In this document: positions 37,516 through 46,198 of the stretch, one piece after another
Layout: each line of letters starts with the position of its first letter
Position numbering within the stretch: the first letter of the stretch is position 1
Source of the DNA: Bacteroidota bacterium
Lineage (GTDB): Bacteria; Bacteroidota; Ignavibacteria; Kryptoniales; JAKASW01
DNA: 64,000 bases
Assembly (NCBI GenBank): GCA_021825585.1
Contig: JAKAGT010000010.1
Location: 83,059 to 147,058 of the forward strand
Direction: 5' to 3'
Translations under genes and position numbers: made by a program
Notes under the pieces: model-generated
Databases searched by the model: none
Told to the model about the DNA's origin: nothing
Seen by the model: only the letters and a program-made list of their open reading frames with translations

Positions 37516-38883
37516 CTACACCTCCTTCCCCTCAAACGGCAGAAATGAGTCTCCAGGTACACTGCTGTAACTTCTATCAGCATCGGGGTTGCGCTCGCTC
37601 CATTCGGAATCGCTGATCCCGACATTAGATTCCAGTTTGATCAGCCTGCCGAACCTGAGCATCCCCTCGCTCTTATTGAACAGATCACGCTGGGCGCTCA
37701 TCATATCGGCCCAGAACAACAAGGCGCTAAGCACAGTCCTGTTGCCTTCCGATCTTTTCATTGCTCTCAAGCGTTCCTCGTGGAAGCGCTCAAGGTTTTT
37801 ACCGTCCTTTGTGAACCTGTATGTCGGCGTTACTTCCAGGTACCATTTTCCGTCGAGCCGCCGGAATTGTCCCCTGAAAGCCATATGCCTCAGCCACTTA
37901 TAGTCGTGATTCCTTCCTTTTCCCTCATATTTTGTTACGGTAGAAATCCTGCTCTGATGTCTCAACGATCTGTATGACACCTTCACGGTGCCCTCTTCCA
38001 GAGACCCGGCGTATGCGAAACAATCCTCGTCCGGCCAGTATTTGATGTTGTCGTTCTGGCAATATTGCAGAGCCTGATTGCAGAGTTGAACGAACTCCCG
38101 CTGTCTGGTCGAGTCGCCTGAGTTAGCCCATTCTGCTGCAGGATAAGCCTTCACCGTCCCGGCAACACAAACATTTGACCATGCGCGGGTTGATAGGTTA
38201 TGAAACGAAACGATCTGCCCGTCGCGCAATAACCATGCACCGCTGACGTCTCGGTCCTTTCCCTGCAATGCCCCCCACACTTCCCATGTCTTTCTGAGTT
38301 CGGTTTTTGCGATGTAAATACTGGGAGGATAGCCGTCTAAAGGCAACAGGTTTGAAATGAGATTTTCTGTCTTCGGCACCGGGGCCAAATACAGTCCCGA
38401 ATCAACCGACTCCCCTACCCTTATGAGCTCGTGGAAGGACTCGGGGACAAATTTGCAGGAGCTCTTAACGAAATGTACACGTGTGTCGGATGCGTCCGCC
38501 CGGTTATTGAAGTACCCCTTTACATCGATCCAGTAAGCCTCTTTGGTTGACGGCCTGGTTACCACTAAAATAACCGGCATGTTACCGCTCATCCAATAAT
38601 TTAACTCGCTCTTCTGGCAGAGATAATCGAATGAATCGGGATCTTCATTCACAAATTCAGACACGTGCCTGGCCTGTACGGCTATAGTGGTTCCGAACGA
38701 TCGACCTGTACCACTATCGAAAAACTCGATATATCCGTCGATCCCGACTTCACCAGCGCCGGACGATATCCATCGCGAGTGCATTTGGAGCACGACATTC
38801 TCGACGAGATTCAATCCCTTCCGACCGAGGATTCCCGGTTTGGACATTGTGCTGCGTTTGACCGCCTTACGAAGTCTCTTCAT
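37516..38883 (-). CDS. SPARDA effector: DUF4365 nuclease fused to APAZ domain
   Basis: A 455-residue protein with two parts. Residues about 20-135 match DUF4365, a PD-(D/E)XK-type nuclease domain: GEVGIDGYIEFFD (D49), TTIAVQAR (Q70-A-R72), YLCQKSELNYW and MPVILVVTRP. The rest, roughly residues 165-450, corresponds to the APAZ domain that replaces the N-L1-PAZ part of Argonaute and holds the partner protein. In SPARDA the activated complex degrades DNA and RNA without selectivity. Here the usual Q-x-K of DUF4365 reads Q-A-R, so the catalytic lysine may be replaced by arginine. The start could be 38883 or the ATG 12 codons later (38847). The gene is the first of the two-gene operon. Confidence 0.82.
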   Translation of the reverse strand: MKRLRKAVKRSTMSKPGILGRKGLNLVENVVLQMHSRWISSGAGEVGIDGYIEFFDSGTGRSFGTTIAVQARHVSEFVNEDPDSFDYLCQKSELNYWMSGNMPVILVVTRPSTKEAYWIDVKGYFNNRADASDTRVHFVKSSCKFVPESFHELIRVGESVDSGLYLAPVPKTENLISNLLPLDGYPPSIYIAKTELRKTWEVWGALQGKDRDVSGAWLLRDGQIVSFHNLSTRAWSNVCVAGTVKAYPAAEWANSGDSTRQREFVQLCNQALQYCQNDNIKYWPDEDCFAYAGSLEEGTVKVSYRSLRHQSRISTVTKYEGKGRNHDYKWLRHMAFRGQFRRLDGKWYLEVTPTYRFTKDGKNLERFHEERLRAMKRSEGNRTVLSALLFWADMMSAQRDLFNKSEGMLRFGRLIKLESNVGISDSEWSERNPDADRSYSSVPGDSFLPFEGKEV

Positions 38884-39267
38884 CTGCCACCGCCCTTACT
38901 CCGCTTATGCATGTTGGCTGTCCTTGACGAACCACTTTACTTGAACCTAAGTGTTTTGGAAAAGAGAATCAAATCGACGGGAAGAAGACGCTTTTCCACA
39001 TAACGAACCGGCCTTCTCTCGGCCTTACGCATGTCCTGCATCATGGAACCCGGCGGGAGAAAGGGACTTCGATTGTCCTCACCTTCAAGGGATTACCGGC
39101 CAGCCCACCCGCAGGACAGGTCTCGTCATATTTGCCCTTTCCTGCCCGTTTGTGATGTTGCAATTGTTCTCTCCCTTCTTTATCCTCATGCAGATTGAGA
39201 ACCAGGTCACCCAGATCAGCCTTCGAATGATTAGATCGATTAAACATCCAAGAAGCGGCACATCCCG
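38884..39267. other. Divergent intergenic region between SPARDA and the multiheme gene
   Basis: 384 bases lying between divergent genes, so promoters for both should be here. A plus-strand open frame of 106 codons (38951-39271) overlaps the multiheme start by 4 bases and contains one hydrophobic stretch (GLVIFALSCPFVMLQLFSPFFILM). It has no family I recognise and unclear coding character, so I do not call it a gene. Confidence 0.35.
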
Positions 39268-40491
39268 ATGAGTACGCGCATTATCATTGTAGTTGTGCTA
39301 CTCTTCACCACATCGGCTTACGCGCAGTCTCCGCACGGCAGGAAATTCACGCTCGATTGTTCCTACTGCCACCTCCCTACTGGCTGGAACATTTTGCGGA
39401 AGGACATGAAGTTCGATCACAACGAAACTCCGTTCAAACTCACCGGACAGCACACCTTGCTGGGCTGCCGGTCATGTCACACCTCACTGGTGTTTTCAGA
39501 TGCGAGCCCGGACTGCAATTCATGTCACGAGGACGTCCATCATGGCAGCGTCGGTTCTAATTGCTCCGGATGCCATTCAACAACCGCCTGGATTATTCCG
39601 AACGAGATTCTCTTACATCAAAGAACACGATTCCCTTTGGTGGGAGCGCATCAGATCGCAGATTGTTCGGCATGCCATAGCGGCTACTCAGGATTGTATT
39701 TTCCCCCGATCAACGTGCAATGTGTAAATTGTCACTCCAATGAATACTACGCGACAACTTCACCTAACCATGTCGCGGCAGGATTTTCCACCCGATGCCA
39801 GGAGTGTCACAATATAGCCGACATAACCTGGGCGGCAAGCAGCTTCGACCACAGCTTCTTCCCCCTTGTGGGCGGCCACAACATCCAGAATTGTTACGCA
39901 TGTCACACGAAGGGAAGCGATTTCAAAGGGCTATCGACGAGTTGTTACAGCTGTCACCAGAAGGATTACGTCGCGACGTCGAATCCCAGCCACACGACCC
40001 TTGGATTCTCGACTGTTTGCTCCGCCTGCCACACCACAAACCCCGGCTGGAAACCGGCTACCTTTTCAATCCACAGCAATTACTATGTATTAGCCGGAGC
40101 TCACACCTCGCTGACCTGCGATCAATGCCATAACGGGAATTACGCTTCGGCTCCGACGACCTGCTATGGATGCCACAAAAGCGATTACGACGGCACGACA
40201 AACCCGGCGCATGCGGCAGCCGGATTTCCTACCGACTGCACTCAATGCCATTCCCAGACGGCATGGACGCCCTCCACATTCGACCACACTTCGTTTTTTC
40301 CGCTAACTGGAAGCCATGACGTCTCCTGCTCTACCTGCCACACAAACAGCGCCAACTTCTCACAGTTTTCCTGCACAGCCGCATGCCACAGTGAGGCAGA
40401 GACTGATCCCCGTCACAGCGACGTCAGAAATTACGTTTACAGTCCGACATCATGCTACAGCTGCCATGCAAATGGGAGAGGAGGCGACTAG
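39268..40491 (+). CDS. Exported multiheme c-type cytochrome (15 CxxCH sites)
   Basis: A 407-residue protein with a signal peptide (residues 1-20, ending SAYAQ). It has 15 CxxCH haem-binding motifs, from CSYCH to CYSCH, plus one CTAACH site with three residues between the cysteines, so up to 16 haems c. Repeats of about 55 residues have the pattern FPLxGxHxxxxCxxCH, NPxHxxxGFxTxCxxCHxxxxW and FDHxxFFPLxG, typical of the cytochrome c3/c7-like proteins found in Ignavibacteria and Geobacter relatives. It probably carries electrons in the periplasm or at the cell surface, for example in respiration with insoluble or external acceptors. The haem ligation machinery is not in this window. The Shine-Dalgarno is weak. 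Confidence 0.88.
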   Translation: MSTRIIIVVVLLFTTSAYAQSPHGRKFTLDCSYCHLPTGWNILRKDMKFDHNETPFKLTGQHTLLGCRSCHTSLVFSDASPDCNSCHEDVHHGSVGSNCSGCHSTTAWIIPNEILLHQRTRFPLVGAHQIADCSACHSGYSGLYFPPINVQCVNCHSNEYYATTSPNHVAAGFSTRCQECHNIADITWAASSFDHSFFPLVGGHNIQNCYACHTKGSDFKGLSTSCYSCHQKDYVATSNPSHTTLGFSTVCSACHTTNPGWKPATFSIHSNYYVLAGAHTSLTCDQCHNGNYASAPTTCYGCHKSDYDGTTNPAHAAAGFPTDCTQCHSQTAWTPSTFDHTSFFPLTGSHDVSCSTCHTNSANFSQFSCTAACHSEAETDPRHSDVRNYVYSPTSCYSCHANGRGGD

Positions 40492-40522
40492 TTCAGCCGG
40501 TCCGGCGACCAATCCGCTCTCC

Positions 40523-41659
40523 TCATTTCGATTCGAGTTTTTCGATCAACGTGAGAATTTCATCACCCGTGTTGTAGAAGTGCGGAGAGACTCTTACGAC
40601 GCCCTGACGGACGGCAACTTCTATCCTTGCCTTCGCGAGATTGGCCGCGTAAGCCCCGGCATTTTGAACCAGTATGGACACTATTCCCGCTCGTTCTTTC
40701 CTGTCGCCCTCCACGTAAGCCTTCATTCCCATCGACCTGAGACCTTTTATCAGCTCGTCGCTCAGATCGAGCACATGCTCCTCAATCTTCTCAATCCCCA
40801 CTTCAAGAAGCGTCCCCAAAGATTCGTGAAGACTGGTTATGCCTATGTAATTCAGGGTGCCGTTCTCATACCTGCGTGCGGTATCGTCGAGATCGAGACG
40901 GTATTTCGTAAATTCACTGAAAAAGTTTTTTATACTCGTCCACCCGAGGTATGCCTGCCGGAGCCTGGCCTGTGTTTCGCTGGATATGAATGCAAACGCA
41001 ATCCCCTGTGGAGACAACAGCCACTTCTGGCCGCCGGTAGCAAGGAAGTCTATTTTCATCCCGTCAACGTCGATCGGCACTACACCGGCAGACTGAATTG
41101 CATCGACTGAGAAAATGATTCCGCGCCTCCTGCACATTTCTCCGATTGCATACAAGTCGGCCCTGTACCCGGTCAGGAATTGTACGTGGCTTATCGAAAG
41201 CAGCCTCGTGCGGGACGTAATTTTTTCCTCGATGTCCTCGACGAGAATTTTCCCGCCACGGTTCCTGACAAAATCGATTTCAACTCCGAGACGTTTCAGA
41301 TTAAGAAAAGGATAGACATTTGCCGGGAACTCAATGTCATCTAGAATTACTCTGTCCCCCTGCTTCCATTCAAGGCCGGCAGCGAGCAAATTGATCGCGT
41401 TTGTCGTATTGTCGTAGAAGGCAATTCTGTCCGGGGTAGTATTCAGCAATCTCGACGCAAGGGATCTTGTTTCGATGAGTATCGGTTGGAACAATTCATA
41501 GTTGTCGATATGCGTCTCGCTCCGCTCGTGCAGATACCTATCCACAGCTGCGACAACTTTTGTCGATAACGGACCGGTTGCCGCGTGATTCAGATAGATG
41601 GTCCCTGCCTGCACTACCGGGAAGAGTTCGCGGTACCTGTTTATATCGTACTTCAACAT
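40523..41659 (-). CDS. Class V aminotransferase (SufS/isopenicillin-N-epimerase-like)
   Basis: A 378-residue PLP-dependent enzyme from the ATG at 41659 (AAGGAC upstream; the frame to 41842 overlaps the permease gene and is not coding). Family landmarks are YLNHAATGP at 22-30, the PLP-contacting D186 in SVDAIQS, and the Schiff-base lysine K212 in TGGQKWLLSP. These give the class V fold shared by cysteine desulfurases, isopenicillin-N epimerases and kynureninase-like enzymes. No cysteine loop diagnostic of cysteine desulfurases is evident, so the substrate remains open. It lies 62 bases after an amino acid permease gene on the same strand, which suggests joint use in amino acid metabolism. Confidence 0.85.
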   Translation of the reverse strand: MLKYDINRYRELFPVVQAGTIYLNHAATGPLSTKVVAAVDRYLHERSETHIDNYELFQPILIETRSLASRLLNTTPDRIAFYDNTTNAINLLAAGLEWKQGDRVILDDIEFPANVYPFLNLKRLGVEIDFVRNRGGKILVEDIEEKITSRTRLLSISHVQFLTGYRADLYAIGEMCRRRGIIFSVDAIQSAGVVPIDVDGMKIDFLATGGQKWLLSPQGIAFAFISSETQARLRQAYLGWTSIKNFFSEFTKYRLDLDDTARRYENGTLNYIGITSLHESLGTLLEVGIEKIEEHVLDLSDELIKGLRSMGMKAYVEGDRKERAGIVSILVQNAGAYAANLAKARIEVAVRQGVVRVSPHFYNTGDEILTLIEKLESK

Positions 41660-41721
41660 ATCAGTCCTTATGATTGAGTTCTCAAACTGGATCAGGCCTC
41701 CGTTCCCAGTCAAGCCTGCGA

Positions 41722-43065
41722 TCAGGTGGAAACAGCACTTTTTCTTTTCCAATAATAGTAGATGGGAACACCGAGGGAAATGAATGCAAGCCCCGCGAAC
41801 GACTGGAGCGGCGCGGTAACAAGTGTATTGATGACGAACCACGAGGCGACTGCCACAAAGAAGAGCGTCGTGTAGGGATAGCCCGGCGTTTTATACGGAC
41901 GATCAAGTTCTTTCATCTTTCTCCTGAAGACAAATACCGAAGCGGCAGTGAGCGCGAAGAATATCCAGTCCGCAAATATCGCGTAAGTTATAAGCTGAAG
42001 GAAGTTGCCCGAGAAAAGAAGGACGATTACCCAGGCGGACTGGAAAATGATAGAATAAGTCGGCGTATGATATTTCGGATGGATGTATGCCGTTTTCCTG
42101 AAGAACACGCCGTCTTCGGCCATTGCATAATAAATCCTCGGGGCGCTGAGTGTATAGATGCCTGCCGTTCCGAATGTGGAGATGATGATGGCGACAGAGA
42201 TCAACGTCCCGCCCGCGGGTCCTAGGAAACTCTGTGCCGCATCGGCGGCAACGCGGGTCGACGACGAGATACTCGCGACCGGTAGAAGATGCAGGTACAC
42301 CAGGTTGATAGACACATAGGCTGCAACGACCAATAGAGTACCGGCAATTATTGAAATCGGAAGGCTTTTCCTCGGATCTCTCGCCTCCCCGGCGAGAAAG
42401 GTGGCATGCTGCCAACCGCCGTAAGTCCAGAGCACTCCCACCATTGCGATTGCGATCGAACTGCCCAAGTGGCCGGAGATGCTCTTCGGGATGAAGGGTA
42501 CGAAAGAGCTGGCGTTTGAACTCCCGAGTAGGAACCCGAACACGACCAGGCCGGCGATGGCAGCAACTTTCAGCACAGTGAAAATGCCGGCAAATGTGCC
42601 ACCGAGTTTGACGCCGAAATAGTTCACACCTGTCAGGAAGACAATCCCGGCCACGGCCACGATCTTTATGCCTGCCGCAGAAAGATGTACAAAGTATCCG
42701 AGATACGATGCATAGACGAGCGCGATGGCAGCGAGGCCGCCTGTATTCACGACAACGAAGTATGCCCAGCCGTAAAGAAACCCCCAGAGTCCTCCGTATG
42801 CTCTGGCGAGGTACACGTACACGCCGCCGGCATCCGGCATCATCCCGCCGAGTTCAGCGTAAGTCAGGGCGCCGCAAAGGGCCGTCACCCCTCCCAACAC
42901 CCATACAGACACTATCAGCAGCGGCGACGGCAGCTCGCGGGCGATAGAGGCGGGCGTCATGAAGATCCCGGCCCCGATGACCGAGCCGATGACAATCATC
43001 GTCATGTCAAACGTATTCAGCCTCCTCAGAAGCCCTGGACTTGAAACACTCGAGCTATCAGACAT
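41722..43065 (-). CDS. APC-family amino acid permease
   Basis: A 447-residue membrane protein with about 12 hydrophobic segments. The first helix carries the conserved APC signature VIGSVIGAGIFMTPASIA (residues 25-42), the unwound glycine-rich substrate site of this superfamily. The second has LTYAELGGMMPDAGGVYVYLARAYG in pieces typical of LAT/cationic amino acid transporters, and a PYKTPGYPYT loop precedes the last helices. Likely function is proton-coupled uptake or exchange of amino acids; the substrate is unknown. It is followed by the class V aminotransferase gene, with which it probably forms an operon. No strong Shine-Dalgarno precedes the start. Confidence 0.9.
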   Translation of the reverse strand: MSDSSSVSSPGLLRRLNTFDMTMIVIGSVIGAGIFMTPASIARELPSPLLIVSVWVLGGVTALCGALTYAELGGMMPDAGGVYVYLARAYGGLWGFLYGWAYFVVVNTGGLAAIALVYASYLGYFVHLSAAGIKIVAVAGIVFLTGVNYFGVKLGGTFAGIFTVLKVAAIAGLVVFGFLLGSSNASSFVPFIPKSISGHLGSSIAIAMVGVLWTYGGWQHATFLAGEARDPRKSLPISIIAGTLLVVAAYVSINLVYLHLLPVASISSSTRVAADAAQSFLGPAGGTLISVAIIISTFGTAGIYTLSAPRIYYAMAEDGVFFRKTAYIHPKYHTPTYSIIFQSAWVIVLLFSGNFLQLITYAIFADWIFFALTAASVFVFRRKMKELDRPYKTPGYPYTTLFFVAVASWFVINTLVTAPLQSFAGLAFISLGVPIYYYWKRKSAVST

Positions 43066-43517
43066 ATGGAATCAAATCACGTTACCAAACGGTTCAAGAA
43101 ATCGGATGTCCGTGCCTCCTTGCAACTATATTGATAGGAAAAGTTATTCAACGTCGGGGTCTGAAACAACAAGGCGGGAATCCAGGGCATGTTTCACCGC
43201 CCCGGATGTTGTCTCTCCCCTCTTGTCCGGGACACATTCTCCGGAAACCCCGACCAGAGTTTAGTACCGGTCATTAAGATATCGACCTGACCAAGACTTC
43301 CGGGCTAAGGCTGACTATCCGCATGCACCGGTTGGGCAGTCCGACATGTATTCCCGGAATCTTGTTGTAAGTCTTTCTCATCTGCAACTCACCGAAGACA
43401 ATTGGGGGGGTGGCTCCTCCCGCCAATATGAGTGCGGAGATGACCTACCGATTGAAGATATACTTACGCCGGCATATATTTATTCAAATCCACTTTACAA
43501 CGCATTTCAAAGAGGAT
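43066..43517. other. Intergenic region upstream of the GNAT remnant and the permease
   Basis: About 450 bases with no gene I can support. Short plus-strand frames in it (43041-43277, 43346-43579) lack ribosome-binding sites and family resemblance. The promoters for the permease (minus) and the GNAT remnant (plus) should lie here; an AAAGAGG precedes the GNAT start. Confidence 0.35.
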
Positions 43518-43796
43518 ATGATGGAACAGACACTGAGTCGTGGCGACCGGCTGCGTATAAGGTTCGCTACGGAGACTGACGCCGGCAAAGTACTGGAATT
43601 CATTCGAGACCTGGCCGAATATGAGCGGCTGCCTGACGAGGTCATTGCCGATGAAGAATCGATAGAAGAGAACGTTTTTCATAAGCATGGGGCTGAGGTA
43701 ATATTCGCAGAAATTGACGGGACTCCCGTGGGCTTTGCCCTCTTCTTCCACAACTTCTCCACCTTCATGTCGGGTTTCACCGGTAGCGCCGGGTAA
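43518..43796 (+). pseudogene. GNAT N-acetyltransferase, 5' remnant
   Basis: The N-terminal half of a GNAT acetyltransferase of the spermidine/thialysine acetyltransferase type. RLRIRFATETDAGKVLEFI, a LAEYERLPDEV segment and PVGFALFFHNFSTF follow one another, but after residue 83 the sequence leaves the family. The acetyl-CoA-binding motif (LEDLFVxPExRGxGxG) that should come next is absent. The plus-strand frame runs instead through the antisense of a GH92 remnant and stops at 43796. The join lies at about 43766. The start is one of two consecutive ATG codons at 43518 and 43521. It cannot be functional. Confidence 0.78.
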
Positions 43797-44707
43797 TATC
43801 CCTTATCGAAGTAACACTTCTCGAGCTCCGTTATGTGACCCTCGTCGCGCCACGGGATCATAGTCGCCTCGGTCGCGTTCTTCCTCATGCCGGCATATGC
43901 TTCCTGAACATTGAAATCCCTCAACCCTTTCATATACGCATCCGTGATTACCGCCGCTGTGTGATTCCCTATCATCGCCTGCGAACTGGGCAGCCAGCCG
44001 GTCTTCTCATAATCGCGGACAAACTTCCGTATGATTTTCATATTCAACGAAGGATCAATGATTGTCTGCAGAGGATAGGCACACCGGTAAGCGTTCCAAA
44101 CATTACTCTTCTGTCCCATCGTCCGGTACAACGCTGTGTAGAAGGTCTCGAGTTGATTTTCGGTTCCTCCCTGGACCGTAATCAAGCCGAGAGCCTTGTT
44201 CCATAGACTCTTTGTCTGAGACTTTGTCCTGTCGAAATTCCAGTCGGGAATTTCCTTCTCAAGAACAGAGCGGGCATCCTCTATGCTGCTGGCGGAAATA
44301 CCTACTTTCAATTCCACCTGCTCGTTTCCGGAAGTCGAATACCCTGCAAACGCGCCGATTCGATTGCCTTCTATATTTCTTGTACCGGCGCCGACCGTAT
44401 CGCCTCTCCATGTTCCAGCGAAGGCAATAGGCCTGTTGAACTCCGCATAAAAGTACAACGTCTTGCCTTCCCGGATTCCGAGTGAGTTCTGGTAGCCTCG
44501 CAAATGGCCCTGACCATTCAGTACATTATTCCCTGTAAAGCTAAGTCTTCCCGCATCGAAGACAGAAAACAGAATGTTCGATCGTTCGGACTTTGGAAAA
44601 GTGAATCTGAAAATTATTGCATGATTTGTTGAAGTCTCCCTAATTTTGTGTCGCGGACTACCCGGGGTGCCAGGTTCGACAACATTCACATCAATGTCTT
44701 TCCGCAT
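43679..44707 (-). pseudogene. GH92 alpha-mannosidase, internal fragment
   Basis: An open frame of 342 codons that matches the middle of GH92 enzymes only. Recognisable blocks are FRFTFPKSERSNILF (equivalent to MRFTFPKSDSANVMV of the intact GH92 downstream), LYFYAEFNRP, VELKVGISASSIEDA, TFYTALYRTM, AYPLQTIIDP and HTAAVITDAYMKGLRDF. About 150 N-terminal residues and the entire C-terminal part with the GNDDCGQ motif are missing. A deletion also seems to have removed the residues between TFYTALYRTM and AYPLQTIIDP that contain the WDTFR motif. The left edge joins the GNAT remnant and the right edge the GH47 gene. It is a decayed paralogue of the gene at 46199-48574. Confidence 0.75.
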
Positions 44708-44731
44708 TCACGGCATTACTTTCTCGATACC

Positions 44732-46183
44732 TCACTTCCAGTTTCTCTGCATCGGATGTGCTTCGGTGTTGAAAATGACGTCGTTGAAATTGAGAGTGGA
44801 TGGCGGAGAGAACAGCAAGTAAAGATATTTCATCGTCTCGGCCAGGAAATAGCTCGGCATTCCGTCCATCTTCTCGTGTGTGACCACGCTCCTGAGCTGC
44901 ACGAAGCCGTCATCGGTCCTGCAGTACTCCACAAGGTCATCAAAGAATGTCCTTCCCATAGCCAGGTACCGTGGGTCTTTCGTATAGTGGTACAGATAGT
45001 AAGCGGACTCAATTATTTCGGGCCTCAGATAATATTGCGGGGCCACCGCCGTCATCGTCCGGTAGTTGAACAGTTCCGGTTCAATCCCGTACCTGTTCCA
45101 CATCTTGTAACACGATTCCTCGAGCTCCGCGGCCCTTTGGACGTCCCCGCCGAGACAAAGAGGATCTGGAAAGAATGCGTCCAGCGATCCGAATATCGTG
45201 GCCGTTCGTTTTCCGGTGTACATGTTTGCGTGACCGTACCATACTCCTGTAGAAGTACTGTCGTAAAGGTACTTGTTGATTGCGGCAACCGTCGTATCCC
45301 ACATCGCGAGGCAATCTTTGTCATGGAACAGGATCGCACTCTTTATCAGGTATTCATAATAGGAGTCGATTCCGCCGGAGACACTGCAATCGGTTCCGGT
45401 CCACTTTCCCGTCTCGACATTGATGCCATTTCCCACCAGACCGATGCTTGAACGGAGGCTGAAAAGCTTCAGAAGCGCCCTTTTCGCGGTATTATAGTAA
45501 ACCGTATCTCCCGTCACCTTACTGAGCGTTCCAAATTCGATCAGCGTCGTTCCGATTTCGGCCGGGCTTGTATCCGCTCTTCTGACGGCGCCGGTTTTCA
45601 GGTTGACTTCTCCGTAAGGCATTCCGGTCGGCGATTTGAACGCCGCCAGCTCCCGATCGGCAAGATCTTTTGCCAGCGCAAGAAGCTTCCTGTCTCCGGT
45701 CATCTCGTAAGAAGAAAGTAAACCTCCGATGAAACGGATAGTGAATTCAAAGGTCGAGACATACACGTCCCGATCGAAGTCGAGATGCGAATCGACGAGT
45801 GCCCTTGCACTGTCTGCCTGCGGCTTGAGCCCCATGAGTATCATCGTATCCATCGCGTCTACAGGGGTCATGTAAAAGGAAACTGAATACCAGTTCTCTC
45901 CCTTCTTCTTCAACGGATCGAGTTCGTCGTATCCCCACGCGTATTTCACGTAAGAATTCCAGCATAGGAGAAATTCACGTTTTATGTCAGCAGCAATTTC
46001 AGCCTTGTCAATCGATCCATCTGTCATCGTGCTGAGGTGTTTCGCTGCGCCCGATTTGACCGGCGAAGCAGGCGCCAGCGCTTCAGCTCGCGCGCTGGCT
46101 TGCGCCTGCACGCTCATATTGGAAAAAACGAAGAACGAGAGCGCTAAAGTGATCGTCCGGTACCGTCTGGGAATCTTCATCAT
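44732..46183 (-). CDS. GH47 alpha-1,2-mannosidase (class I), exported
   Basis: A 483-residue glycoside hydrolase family 47 protein with a signal peptide (ending SVQAQA). Family motifs in order: CWNSYVKYAWGYDELDP (near 78-94), MTPVDAMDTMILMGL, VSTFEFTIRFIGGLLSSYEM, PYGEVNL, AEIGTTLIEFGTLSKVTGD, GGIDSYYEYLIKSA, LRPEIIESAYYLYHYTKDPRY, PSYFLAETMKYLYLLFSP and the FNTEAHP end that binds the essential calcium. GH47 enzymes invert at alpha-1,2-linked mannose in high-mannose glycans and fungal mannan. Such genes are uncommon in bacteria. It follows GH92 by 15 bases in the same operon. The start is one of two adjacent ATGs after AAGGAGAAA; 46183 is the outer one. Confidence 0.92.
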   Translation of the reverse strand: MMKIPRRYRTITLALSFFVFSNMSVQAQASARAEALAPASPVKSGAAKHLSTMTDGSIDKAEIAADIKREFLLCWNSYVKYAWGYDELDPLKKKGENWYSVSFYMTPVDAMDTMILMGLKPQADSARALVDSHLDFDRDVYVSTFEFTIRFIGGLLSSYEMTGDRKLLALAKDLADRELAAFKSPTGMPYGEVNLKTGAVRRADTSPAEIGTTLIEFGTLSKVTGDTVYYNTAKRALLKLFSLRSSIGLVGNGINVETGKWTGTDCSVSGGIDSYYEYLIKSAILFHDKDCLAMWDTTVAAINKYLYDSTSTGVWYGHANMYTGKRTATIFGSLDAFFPDPLCLGGDVQRAAELEESCYKMWNRYGIEPELFNYRTMTAVAPQYYLRPEIIESAYYLYHYTKDPRYLAMGRTFFDDLVEYCRTDDGFVQLRSVVTHEKMDGMPSYFLAETMKYLYLLFSPPSTLNFNDVIFNTEAHPMQRNWK

Positions 46184-46198
46184 TTCGAATCTTTCTCC

